A stretch of 39,628 nt of DNA. It comes from a virus. The notes under the pieces are model-generated. The model saw nothing but the letters and a program-made list of their open reading frames with translations. It was not told where the DNA came from and did not search any database. Both the position numbers and the translations under genes were made by a program. Positions 30,667-38,458 of the stretch are shown here, one piece after another (within the stretch, counting starts at the first letter, position 1; each line of letters begins with the position of its first letter). Location of the stretch: positions 1 through 39,628 of the IMG/VR virus record IMGVR_UViG_3300037296_000177. One strand, written 5' to 3'.

Positions 30667-30885
30667 ATGCCACTAAAGCAGCACGAACAAATAGCACCGG
30701 CGACAGAGCCGCCGATTAGAGAAGAAATAGAGTTTCTTTTATACCGCTATATTACAGCCCTGCAATTAAACGACGCAGAAGATAGCGCCATCGCACGGGC
30801 GGTATTAAATATCGATGCCCAGGCCCACATAAAGCAACACAAAAATTATTATCAAAAACGATTTGCTGAAATTCGTAAAAGCTAG
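30667..30885 (+). CDS. Small early protein (72 aa)
   Basis: ATG 30667 follows a strong AGAGGAG ribosome-binding site. The 72-residue product is charged and helical (REEIEFLLYRYITALQLNDA; HIKQHKNYYQKRFAEIRKS) without a signal or membrane segment. It is divergent from the small HTH repressor, in the position where Cro-like or antirepressor genes often lie, but no HTH is evident. Its stop overlaps the convergent stop of the CI-like gene at a shared CTAG. The function is unknown. Confidence 0.7.
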   Translation: MPLKQHEQIAPATEPPIREEIEFLLYRYITALQLNDAEDSAIARAVLNIDAQAHIKQHKNYYQKRFAEIRKS

Positions 30886-31601
30886 CCGCGGATAGCATCG
30901 GCTATGGGGCTAATAAAATCGGTGTTGATCTGGTCGGCATCGAGGCCGCGACGGATTGCGTGGGCGTAAACTGCGCTAATAATTCGTGATTTTTTATTAA
31001 TATCTAAACCGTTAGCGACTCGGTCGGTTAATTCTAAAACGACTCGCATTAGGTCTTGGTCTATATGCTCGCTAGCAACTGCCGACCAAGGTTCTAATGT
31101 TGGTCGCGCTAAATAAAGCAAACCGTCTTTTTCTTTACCGATTAACGCATGCTTTGATAGCTTGCCGGCGAGCAGTTCGGAAATTGCGGGGAATTGATAA
31201 CAGCGCGGGTTTTTAATTTTTTCAACGTTAAAGCCAATACCACGATAAATTGTTAATTCCTTAAAATGACTTTCTTTGCCGCTGCGCTCAAATACATGGC
31301 TTGCATCTTTAATGACAACTACGGCGCGCAATCCGCCAAAGCCCAGTAAAAAAACCTCATTTTCGGGGTTTACGTTATCCGGTGCAGGGTTCACCACAAA
31401 TGGACAGCCCGCCCCGGTCAATAAAAAATTTAGGTTGGCATTTTCTGCGCGGGCGATGATTTTTAAATGATCAGGCCCCGGCACTGTGCCTTTAGATAAA
31501 GCTTCTATTACCGAATTACTTAACCCCAGCGTTTTGCCCCAGGGTGTGATTTTTCGGCCGTCTAATAATGTTTCTAAGCGCGCGCTAAATGAGTCAGACA
31601 T
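30882..31601 (-). CDS. CI-like prophage repressor
   Basis: The preferred start is the ATG complement of 31599-31601, giving 239 residues; the frame is open back to 31676, but that would run through the operators. The N-terminal HTH matches the phage CI type (SFSARLETLLDGRKITPWGK TLGLSNSVIEALSKGTVPGP), followed by HLKIIARAENANLNFLLTG, a motif common in P2/186-like and Mu-like CI proteins. The rest is a 150-residue effector or oligomerisation domain without an obvious Ser-Lys peptidase signature. A helical C-terminus (DKKSRIISAVYAHAIRRG-type) follows. It lies divergent from the gene at 31693, with GTTTAC operators between them, and should control lysogeny. Confidence 0.85.
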   Translation of the reverse strand: MSDSFSARLETLLDGRKITPWGKTLGLSNSVIEALSKGTVPGPDHLKIIARAENANLNFLLTGAGCPFVVNPAPDNVNPENEVFLLGFGGLRAVVVIKDASHVFERSGKESHFKELTIYRGIGFNVEKIKNPRCYQFPAISELLAGKLSKHALIGKEKDGLLYLARPTLEPWSAVASEHIDQDLMRVVLELTDRVANGLDINKKSRIISAVYAHAIRRGLDADQINTDFISPIADAIRG

Positions 31602-31617
31602 AAATAAGCCTTGATTA

Positions 31618-31673
31618 ATCCCGTTTACGGGTTTATTATCCCGTTTACAGTGTTTGCAATGTAAACAGTTTAC
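31618..31673. promoter_or_regulatory. Operator array of the CI-like repressor
   Basis: ATCCCGTTTAC occurs twice exactly 20 bases apart (GTTTAC at 31623-31628 and 31643-31648). An inverted GTAAAC (31661-31666) and a direct GTTTAC (31668-31673) follow. The pair 31643-31648 and 31661-31666 forms a dyad. Spacing on one DNA face suggests cooperative binding. The array spans the divergent promoters of the CI-like gene and the gene at 31693. Confidence 0.72.
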
Positions 31674-31692
31674 CATTTTTAAGGAACTATCA

Positions 31693-31923
31693 ATGGCTGA
31701 TAATGCGCAAAATAACCCAAAGGCAGGTAAAAAGTCTGCTACTCGGTCTTATCGACCAACCCACCGCACCGCAAAACTTATTGCGGATTTTGAAAAAGCC
31801 GAGCGCCGAGAAGGGGGGCAGGCGGAGGAATACTTGGTCGAACTCGGTTTAGCGGTCTGGTTAGCCAATGATCATTTTAAGTATAGATTACCCGACGCTA
31901 GCAGCGCCGAGAACGTGAATTAA
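31693..31923 (+). CDS. Small basic early regulator (possible Cro-like or RHH protein)
   Basis: ATG 31693 has AAGGA seven bases upstream; the frame is open back to 31654 but without a ribosome-binding site. The 76-residue product is basic at the N-terminus (PKAGKKSATRSYRPTHRTAK) and then has two helices (LIADFEKAERREGGQAEEYL VELGLAVWLA), which would suit a ribbon-helix-helix fold. It is the first gene divergent from the CI-like repressor, the classic cro place. DNA binding is inference; no definite family match is claimed. Confidence 0.65.
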   Translation: MADNAQNNPKAGKKSATRSYRPTHRTAKLIADFEKAERREGGQAEEYLVELGLAVWLANDHFKYRLPDASSAENVN

Positions 31924-31939
31924 GACAGGATTGTCACAC

Positions 31940-32497
31940 ATGCTTACTAACACCACTCCAAGACAAGACGATCCCGAATACCGCGGGATCTTTGGCCGAT
32001 TAGATCGCACCCTAGCGACTAATGAGCCTAGGGCGAATTACGGATTAACTCGCCCTGGCTCAATCTTAAATATTGCCGCCGGCGTTGTGCGCAATAGCAA
32101 CTTCGGCATTAAAGCGATGGCGATTGCCACCGGCAAAAAATCAAACGTTTTAAATAACGAATTATCCGGTTGCGATCGTCACAAACTGGGGCTGATTGAC
32201 GCTATTAATCATTCAATGATCGCTGGCGATTATTCCGTGGTAATGGAATGGGCGCGATTAGGTGGGCTAAGCGTTGTGCATTTGCCGCCGGTGGGATTGG
32301 TTGATGATATTGAACTGATGACATGTTATGCGCAATTCATGAAAGAAGTGGGCGACGTAGCCGAACAGTTAAATGAAACTCTCGCCGATCGCAAAGTCAC
32401 GGCGAGTGAAGCCGAAAAAGTAAATAAAGAAGCGCGGGAAGTTATTCAAAGCCTGTATTGCTTCCTTACCCGTTTAGAAGCATTGATAGAAGAATAA
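31940..32497 (+). CDS. CII-like regulator (Phage_CP76 type)
   Basis: ATG 31940 has AGGA nine bases upstream, giving 185 residues; an in-frame TTG at 31931 lies too close to that site. The central part (MAIATGKKSNVLNNELSGCD RHKLGLIDAINHSMIAGDYS) fits the Phage_CP76/CII pattern of P2 and 186-like phages: an HTH that pairs GK..NVLNNELSG with HKL.L.D. It is followed by VVMEWARLGGLSVVHLPPVG. Such proteins activate repressor establishment or other lysogeny promoters. The C-terminal 70 residues are helical and charged, for oligomerisation. It follows the first early gene by 16 bases. Confidence 0.78.
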   Translation: MLTNTTPRQDDPEYRGIFGRLDRTLATNEPRANYGLTRPGSILNIAAGVVRNSNFGIKAMAIATGKKSNVLNNELSGCDRHKLGLIDAINHSMIAGDYSVVMEWARLGGLSVVHLPPVGLVDDIELMTCYAQFMKEVGDVAEQLNETLADRKVTASEAEKVNKEAREVIQSLYCFLTRLEALIEE

Positions 32498-32499
32498 CC

Positions 32500-32832
32500 A
32501 TGACTGCCATTATACAACGCTTACCCCGCCGCCAATTAGGCATTAAAGAGCGATCTTTTAATGTAGCGCAAAATGACGCTGTTTGTTTGTTTCCGCGGCC
32601 CGCCGAGGTGCTTGTGCGGTTTAAGGTGGTTGATGATGAATTACACATGCGCACCGAGTGCCAAGCAATTCCCCCGAGCGGCTGGTACCTGGTACCGCCG
32701 GCGGGACTTTCGGTTTTAGGGTTAAACCTGCAGGTGTGGGTTATTGATACCGAGAGAAAAACCGCGACCATTACTTTTTCGGCTAATCAGGAAGCGCAGT
32801 TATGGCAAATAGACTCAATGAGCAAGGTTTAA
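32500..32832 (+). CDS. Hypothetical early protein (110 aa)
   Basis: ATG 32500 lies two bases after the CII-like stop, with GAAG eight bases upstream, and gives 110 residues; an upstream in-frame ATG at 32458 overlaps the previous gene and lacks a site. The product is mostly beta (DAVCLFPRPAEVLVRFKVVD; GWYLVPPAGLSVLGLNLQVW; KTATITFSANQEAQLWQID) with a basic N-terminus. No signal or membrane segment is seen. Its end overlaps the next gene by 31 bases. I do not recognise the family. Confidence 0.68.
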   Translation: MTAIIQRLPRRQLGIKERSFNVAQNDAVCLFPRPAEVLVRFKVVDDELHMRTECQAIPPSGWYLVPPAGLSVLGLNLQVWVIDTERKTATITFSANQEAQLWQIDSMSKV

Positions 32833-33245
32833 CGCTAGATACTATTTTAGTATTGCCTTGCGATGTTAATTTGGTGGTTGGGCTGCGCGAATTGTGGCGC
32901 GATCTAAATAACGGATCAAATAAAGAGCAATTTTTTAGCGCTGATTTATTAGAGAAAATCGGTGAAAAGCCTAGTGAAAGCTGGGCCGATTTTTGCGCAA
33001 CGATGCAAGACTTTGACGGTATTATTGCCAGAGCATTTAGACAAGATCGCCACTTTATAAGCAGCGATCGTTATAGTTTAGGCATGGTTTTACGCTGCCA
33101 ATGGTTTAGCGCTAATGATTTTAATGAAGTCGTCGACCAGGCGTTAAGCTGGGGCGATGATTTGCTCAAAAATGAATACATAATTTTTAATAATCACGCC
33201 GACTTAAGCGCGGCACTTGTGGGGGCTCACAATGATTCAAACTAA
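32802..33245 (+). CDS. Hypothetical early protein (147 aa)
   Basis: The 147-residue product starts inside the end of the previous gene and overlaps the next by 14 bases, so it is translated as part of a coupled series. It is acidic and mainly helical (NLVVGLRELWRDLNNGSNKE; RYSLGMVLRCQWFSANDFNE; VVDQALSWGDDLLKNEYIIF). No known motif is visible. Location between the CII-like gene and the second recombinase suggests a replication or regulation accessory, without further support. Confidence 0.68.
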   Translation: MANRLNEQGLTLDTILVLPCDVNLVVGLRELWRDLNNGSNKEQFFSADLLEKIGEKPSESWADFCATMQDFDGIIARAFRQDRHFISSDRYSLGMVLRCQWFSANDFNEVVDQALSWGDDLLKNEYIIFNNHADLSAALVGAHNDSN

Positions 33246-33879
33246 ACACCGCCAAACGTTCGATAAATATTTAACCGAACGCGAAGAAAAAAAGCTGTTA
33301 GCACACCTAAAAAATATCGCCGATATTCATACCCAGCGTGACTACTGGTTGGCTATTTTTATGCGTCAAACGGGCGTAAGAGTAAGTGTTATTTGCGGTA
33401 AAAAGAAAACAGCAACACAGAGTAAAACCCTCGGGTTAACCGTGGGCGAGGCGAAAAAAGCCATTGCCAGCAACTTTTTAGAATTACGCGGCGATGTGGT
33501 AAAAGGCGGCGACGCTTTAAAAATTTATGCTAATAAAAAATCGCGGGAGGCACTAAACGAGTTATTGAAAATTCGTAAGAAAATGGGCCATGCCCCCAAA
33601 GATGATGGCGCATTAGTACTGAGTAAAAAGGGCGGCAATATTAGCGCCCGTAATTTACAAGAGCGCTTTAATGATCACGGATTGGCGGCGGTGGGGTTTG
33701 CTATCTCGCCGCACTGGTTTCGACACACCATGGCTAAGCGCATTATGAAAAACAGCACCGCCGACGACAAACTAGGCATCGCCCAAGTGCAGCTCGGGCA
33801 CTCTAGCCGAGAGGCAACCGCCATTTACACCATGCCAGATAAAGAAGACCTAATGAACGCAATGGAAGAACAAAGCTAG
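33232..33879 (+). CDS. Second tyrosine recombinase, catalytic domain only
   Basis: ATG 33232 follows GGGGG six bases upstream and gives 215 residues. All catalytic positions are visible: Arg50 (RQTGVRVS), Lys102 in YANKKS as the likely beta-hairpin lysine, His161-x-x-Arg164 (HWFRHTMAKR), His190 (LGHSS) and Tyr199 (AIYTMP). There is no separate core-binding domain; only about 30 residues precede the catalytic fold. A lysine-rich insertion (VICGKKKTATQSK) follows the first Arg. It is much shorter than the int product at 1388 and lies in the replication part of the early operon. A resolvase or inversion role is possible; an integrase role is less likely. Confidence 0.83.
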   Translation: MIQTKHRQTFDKYLTEREEKKLLAHLKNIADIHTQRDYWLAIFMRQTGVRVSVICGKKKTATQSKTLGLTVGEAKKAIASNFLELRGDVVKGGDALKIYANKKSREALNELLKIRKKMGHAPKDDGALVLSKKGGNISARNLQERFNDHGLAAVGFAISPHWFRHTMAKRIMKNSTADDKLGIAQVQLGHSSREATAIYTMPDKEDLMNAMEEQS

Positions 33880-34127
33880 TGCGCCCGCGCTTCGGTTATT
33901 GGTCACGTTGTGAGAATACCAAGATTTTGCCTACTGTTTGGCAAAAATCTGCGGCCAAAGCGACCCAGTTAAATATTAGTAGATTGGCCCCGCAACAACG
34001 GGCCGAGACTTGGCAACAGATACAAGCCAATAATCCAGCCCTCGCCGAATTGTTAACCGATGCGCGGGAATTAGTAAAAGCGTTTGATGCGCAAGTAATT
34101 ATCGACATTAAGGATTTAAACCCGTGA
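33879..34127 (+). CDS. Hypothetical early protein (82 aa)
   Basis: The GTG start shares a base with the TAG stop of the recombinase gene, and the end overlaps the primase start as GTGA, so this short frame is tightly fitted into the operon. The 82-residue product is basic at its start (MRPRFGYWSRCENTKI) and helical afterwards (RLAPQQRAETWQQIQANNPA LAELLTDARELVKAF). No known family is recognised. A role with the primase-helicase is suggested only by coupling. Confidence 0.66.
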   Translation: MRPRFGYWSRCENTKILPTVWQKSAAKATQLNISRLAPQQRAETWQQIQANNPALAELLTDARELVKAFDAQVIIDIKDLNP

Positions 34128-37100
34128 ATACCGCCGTAAATAATAGTTTAAGCCAGCGTGATATTTTTGAAGATGTAAAAGGTGAAGCCGATTTACGCGA
34201 CATTGTAGAGTGGAAAACCGGCGCGAAGATGCGATCGCTAGGGAGCAAGTCGTGGGGCAAAATCCCGTGCCCGCTGTGCACCCATAACGACTGTTTTAAT
34301 GTTGATAAAAACGACCATATATTTAAATGCTTTAGCTGTAATGCAGGCGGCAGCGTTATTGATTTTGTAGCGCTACATGGCGGCTGTGAACCCATTGACG
34401 CGGCAAAAGAGGTAGCAATACACCTCGGCTTTAATATGGCAGATTATGAGCCAAAGAAAAAAGGCGATAAAAAGACTAGCGAAGATCCAATCGCCGAAGC
34501 TTGGGAGTTTGCGGCGAGCTATTACGCCCAGCATCGCAAAAGCTGTAAGGATGCCGAGTATTTGACAATACCGAAAGCAGAAGGCGGCCGCGGGCATAAG
34601 GAGGGCAGCTTGCAGCGCTTAAATGTGGGTTGGGGGTCGGGTAAGTTACACCAGGCATTCAAAGAAAAGGGCTATGACGACGATTTTATTTTAAGCACGG
34701 GCTTAGTCATGCAAAGCGAAAAAGACAAAAGCTTTTTCGACTATTTCGGCAAAGGGTTTTACATATTCCCGTGGGTTAACGAAGACGGTGTGATCGGCTA
34801 TTGGAGTGCGAAAGATTCCACTAAAAAACGCCCGGGCTGTAAGCTAAGAAACGATTATAAAAAAGCCGGTGTATTGTGGGGAAATCAAAAAGCCATTCGT
34901 CGTGAGTCGGTGCAAATTGTAGAAGGGGAAGATGATCTTTTGTCCATGCTCGACGCGGGCCAGGGCGATACACTTTGCGCGATGGGGCAGGTAAGCCAAG
35001 ATCAAATCGACTTTGTGGTTAGAGAGCGAAATACCCCGCAAAAAGGGCCTAAATCATTGTTTTTTTGGTTTGACCGAGATTCTAATTGGAAAAATGGATT
35101 AGCCCCAGCGGGCTTGCGCTATGTGCGAAAATTTTACCAGGCGCTTTTTAATGTCGGCCATACGGGCATAAATATATGCTCTAATTTTTTAAAGCCTGGG
35201 GAAGACCCAGATGATTATATTCAAAAGGACATACAAACGGCGGCCGCGCGCGTACAGCAAGCGCGAAACCAGTCAATTAACCCAATGTCATACGAGCTAA
35301 TGAGCTTGCCACCCTACACAATGACGCCCGAGGGTGTGGTGATCCCCGAGCAGCTGATTAACTATTTAGGGCAAATAGAATTTTGGCAGTATTTAAGCTT
35401 GTTACCTGAAATGCACCGCGACACCGTGGTCGCCAACGTCTGCAGCTATCAAATAAGCCGCGATGCGGTAATGGGGCAGTTAAAAAAGAAAGCCAGTTTA
35501 TTGCATACCATCGAAGCGGCAAACGAAGAAGCCGGACCAAAAATGATGAAAGAAGAACGCCACCAACGCCGCATAGCGACGATTATTTGGGATTCTTTCA
35601 AAATGCGCGGTTTATTTTTTGTTGTTGAAAATAAAGTGATGCTTTTTTTCGGCCACAAAATTTACACGATCGATGATAATACCGAGTTTAGGGCGTTAGT
35701 TCATCGCGAGTGCGGGTTAAATTCTACGTCGACGTTGTATAAGTTTATTAAGGCTGAACTAGAGGCGCTTTGCTTTAATCAGGGCGAGCACATGAATCAG
35801 TTTAGCTGGATACACCGCGAGCGTGAAGGCGATGAAATTTCGCTGTATTCAAATATGAAGGACAAAGAAAACCGCATTTTAAAATTATGCGATGGCGACA
35901 TAAAATTAATTGAAAACGGTGTGAATGACGACAAGGTATTGCTGCAGGCGTCGGCAAAAATGGAGCCATTCACATATGATGCGTCTGTAGATGTGCCGAG
36001 CGTACTAGGTGATCTTAAGCGTATATTTTTGGACAGCATAAGCTGTGAAATGTACCAGCGTTATTTCGTTCTTGCGCATGCGTTCGCGCCGTTTTTCATT
36101 CCGTTCACTAAAGCAAAGGCGCTTTTAAAGTGCGAAGGCGGTTCGGGCTCAGGTAAAACAACCGGTGCGCGGTTTGCGGGGTTGTTGATGATGGGTAAGG
36201 ATATTATCGGTAAAACCTCGGTAGCGGCGGCCTACTCAATGGGTAGCCGTGAACCTATGATGGTTTTTGATAACATTGAAAATCACAATTTAAATTTAGA
36301 GTTTCTAGATTTTTTATTATTAGTTTCAACCGGTTCAACCCGCGATAAACGATCGCAAGGTACCGACAGCGGCACTGTATCGGAAGAGTTAAACACGATA
36401 GTTTGGATTACGGGCATCGAGCCATTTTCTAAGCCCGAATTAATTAACCGTACTTTTACCCTAAAATTTGATCCTAAATATCGTCGTAAGGATAAGGCGT
36501 TAATGGATGATTTAATGGATGAATTGTTAGAAAAACGCGACCCTATTTTAAGCGCGTTACTGCAAGTATTAGCGCGGGAAGTACTGCCGACAATTCAAGA
36601 TCGCCGCCGTTATTGGGTGAATCATATTCGCAACACATTTCCAAATCACTCCAAAAACAGAATGGATGAATATATCGCGACGCTTATGTGCTTAATCGAT
36701 GCGTTATTGCCTTATCTGCCACTAACAAAAACCGTCGATAGTTTTATCCCTGACGGGAAAAATCACGCCCACCATATTTTAGAGCAATGGTTATCGTATC
36801 AAGATTCTATTACCGGACAAATCGAAAGCGATTCTAACCAAGTACTAGAAGCGTTAGACCGCTTTAGAGATAGCGCTATTTTGCGTTATGCCAATGGCGA
36901 TATAGACCCCACCGCGAAAGGCGCGCCAATTATTACGCTTTATGGGCTTAAGGTTAGTAAAACGGGGGGCTATGGCAGTATGTTAGCCGGCGACAAAAAC
37001 CCTACTGTCATAGAATTCACTTGCAGTACCGCCCAGCTTTTAACCGCTTTTAAGACATCAGCTAAAGACAGTGGCAATAAGTGCCCGTTTAATAATGCGA

Positions 37101-37231
37101 GTCAGCTTGCTGCGCGTTATAGCGATCAGCGCGATTTGCTAATTAAGTCGGGCTGGACAAAAAAACACGCCAAAAAAGTCAATGGAACAACCCATTACAC
37201 CCTGACATGGGTTGAAGATATTCAAGACTAG
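34124..37231 (+). CDS. Primase-helicase, replication protein
   Basis: The 1035-residue multidomain product is the likely replication initiator of the plasmid state. Residues 46-80 are a DnaG-type zinc finger (CPLC at 49-52, CFSC at 69-72, then NAGGSVIDFVALHGG). A Toprim-type primase follows: VQIVEGEDDLLSML (263-276) with catalytic Glu, and FFWFDRDSN (313-321) with the Asp pair. The C-terminal third is a helicase-like ATPase with Walker A EGGSGSGKTT (about 670-680), Walker B MMVFDNIE (about 709-716) and the arginine-finger-like region ITGIEPFSKPELINRTF. Layout resembles phage P4 alpha and N15 RepA. The GTG start overlaps the previous stop. No separate Rep protein was found, which supports this role. 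Confidence 0.87.
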   Translation: MNTAVNNSLSQRDIFEDVKGEADLRDIVEWKTGAKMRSLGSKSWGKIPCPLCTHNDCFNVDKNDHIFKCFSCNAGGSVIDFVALHGGCEPIDAAKEVAIHLGFNMADYEPKKKGDKKTSEDPIAEAWEFAASYYAQHRKSCKDAEYLTIPKAEGGRGHKEGSLQRLNVGWGSGKLHQAFKEKGYDDDFILSTGLVMQSEKDKSFFDYFGKGFYIFPWVNEDGVIGYWSAKDSTKKRPGCKLRNDYKKAGVLWGNQKAIRRESVQIVEGEDDLLSMLDAGQGDTLCAMGQVSQDQIDFVVRERNTPQKGPKSLFFWFDRDSNWKNGLAPAGLRYVRKFYQALFNVGHTGINICSNFLKPGEDPDDYIQKDIQTAAARVQQARNQSINPMSYELMSLPPYTMTPEGVVIPEQLINYLGQIEFWQYLSLLPEMHRDTVVANVCSYQISRDAVMGQLKKKASLLHTIEAANEEAGPKMMKEERHQRRIATIIWDSFKMRGLFFVVENKVMLFFGHKIYTIDDNTEFRALVHRECGLNSTSTLYKFIKAELEALCFNQGEHMNQFSWIHREREGDEISLYSNMKDKENRILKLCDGDIKLIENGVNDDKVLLQASAKMEPFTYDASVDVPSVLGDLKRIFLDSISCEMYQRYFVLAHAFAPFFIPFTKAKALLKCEGGSGSGKTTGARFAGLLMMGKDIIGKTSVAAAYSMGSREPMMVFDNIENHNLNLEFLDFLLLVSTGSTRDKRSQGTDSGTVSEELNTIVWITGIEPFSKPELINRTFTLKFDPKYRRKDKALMDDLMDELLEKRDPILSALLQVLAREVLPTIQDRRRYWVNHIRNTFPNHSKNRMDEYIATLMCLIDALLPYLPLTKTVDSFIPDGKNHAHHILEQWLSYQDSITGQIESDSNQVLEALDRFRDSAILRYANGDIDPTAKGAPIITLYGLKVSKTGGYGSMLAGDKNPTVIEFTCSTAQLLTAFKTSAKDSGNKCPFNNASQLAARYSDQRDLLIKSGWTKKHAKKVNGTTHYTLTWVEDIQD

Positions 37232-37238
37232 ATCACAC

Positions 37239-37258
37239 GCGGCCGATTTTCCGGCCGC
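37239..37258 (+). promoter_or_regulatory. GC hairpin after the primase gene
   Basis: GCGGCCG (37239-37245) and CGGCCGC (37252-37258) form a perfect 7-bp stem with loop ATTTTC, nine bases after the primase stop. There is no T run, so it is at most an attenuator or an mRNA-stabilising element. A smaller GCCT-AAAT-AGGC hairpin follows at 37280-37291. Confidence 0.6.
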
Positions 37259-37322
37259 ATAAAATGTAAAACCAAAACCGCCTAAATAGGCTTAATTACT
37301 CACACACAAAAGCGCTGAAACC

Positions 37323-37718
37323 ATGAATTACAATCTAGAACTTTATAAAGAATTAAATAACCGCAAACGTATAACCCCAGTCGAGCGCAAAGAGCATTTA
37401 CTTATCGCTTATATCGGTATGGTCGTGGGCGACATTATGATCGGTAGCGATAACCCCCCTTGTTATTTGACCGTAGGCCATGGCGATATCGCCGACGCCA
37501 CCGGGATAAGTGTTGCGACAGTTTTTAATTATTTCAATACCGTTAAAGATCTTCATTGCGAAATAGAAGAATGGGCCATTACTCACACAGCAGAGACAGA
37601 CAAGCAAACTCGCGAGGCTGCAAAAGCGATCGTTATTCAGTGGGCCGCAATATTTCCACTTAACGCTAATGCGTGTGGTGTTGAAATAGACATTGCGACG
37701 GCTAAAAGTGGCGCTTAG
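37323..37718 (+). CDS. TetR-like mini-protein (HTH without ligand domain)
   Basis: The 131-residue product has a TetR-type HTH at about 48-80: DIADATGISVATVFNYFNTV KDLHCEI matches the family pattern of Gly-x-Ser at the turn, then Tyr/Asn-Tyr-Phe and Lys-x-Leu. Classical TetR proteins have about 190-220 residues, so the usual C-terminal ligand domain is shortened to one or two helices here. It follows a gene-free gap of 91 bases after the primase gene and could control the downstream small genes. DNA binding is inferred from the motif. Confidence 0.72.
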   Translation: MNYNLELYKELNNRKRITPVERKEHLLIAYIGMVVGDIMIGSDNPPCYLTVGHGDIADATGISVATVFNYFNTVKDLHCEIEEWAITHTAETDKQTREAAKAIVIQWAAIFPLNANACGVEIDIATAKSGA

Positions 37719-37726
37719 GGGGATTT

Positions 37727-38209
37727 ATGGCAGCTCAAAAGAAAATCAAAAAACGTACAAAAAAGCACAATATTAAAGGCCAAGTACAGGCAATAATTCG
37801 CCGTGATTTGCATGAGGTATGGGCGGCCTGGGGCGATTGTTTGAAGGTTGGGCAGTCGGGCGGCGTTTATAGTCTGGGGCACTTAAACCGTGTTTTTAGT
37901 GAAAAGCAGCGCTGGACTATTGTATTGATGAGTTTTAACGACAGCGATTTAGAACAGTATTACAAAGTCGAAATAAAACGCGATCATGAATATTTAGACC
38001 GCCATGAAGTGAGTGAACGGTACCAAGATTGGTTTATTGGTTTTAGAGAAAAGCAGCGCGCCGACCATTTGGTCGGGGTGGGGTGGGTATTGATCCCCGA
38101 CCCTACCGTCGATGTACTGACGGAAATAGACCGCTTCGACGAGCGTTTTAGAAAATGGGGGGCATACCATCGCCAAATAACGAACATTGCTAAGAGTCTA
38201 AAGGGGTAG
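37727..38209 (+). CDS. Hypothetical early protein (160 aa)
   Basis: The 160-residue product begins with a very basic segment (MAAQKKIKKRTKKHNIKGQV) and continues with mixed alpha/beta sequence (SLGHLNRVFSEKQRWTIVLM; VEIKRDHEYLDRHEVSERYQ; VGVGWVLIPDPTVDVLTEID). It has no signal or membrane segment. The ATG follows GGGGG. The basic N-terminus suggests nucleic-acid contact, but no family is recognised. Confidence 0.68.
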   Translation: MAAQKKIKKRTKKHNIKGQVQAIIRRDLHEVWAAWGDCLKVGQSGGVYSLGHLNRVFSEKQRWTIVLMSFNDSDLEQYYKVEIKRDHEYLDRHEVSERYQDWFIGFREKQRADHLVGVGWVLIPDPTVDVLTEIDRFDERFRKWGAYHRQITNIAKSLKG

Positions 38210-38212
38210 GTT

Positions 38213-38458
38213 ATGAAAAATGGTTTAACAGATTTAAATAATCATTTGTTCGCGCAAATAGAGCGGTTAAGTGATGAATCTATAAAAGGCGATGCGCTGA
38301 AAGTAGAAATTGATCGTAGTAAGGCGGTATCTGATATCGCTTCAAAAATAATTTCTAATGGGCAGTTAGTATTAAATGCGGCGCAATTCAAGGCCGACTT
38401 TTCTACCCGTGCAATATTGCCCGATCAGTTCAAAGGAATAGGTCATGATGCTAAATAA
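38213..38458 (+). CDS. Conserved-type small early phage protein (81 aa)
   Basis: The 81-residue product (MKNGLTDLNNHLFAQIERLS DES...) is helical and charged, of a kind often found in early regions of siphoviruses next to HNH genes. It starts three bases after the previous stop and overlaps the HNH gene by 14 bases. No catalytic motif is seen. The function is unknown; the resemblance to small early phage proteins is from memory of style only. Confidence 0.68.
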   Translation: MKNGLTDLNNHLFAQIERLSDESIKGDALKVEIDRSKAVSDIASKIISNGQLVLNAAQFKADFSTRAILPDQFKGIGHDAK

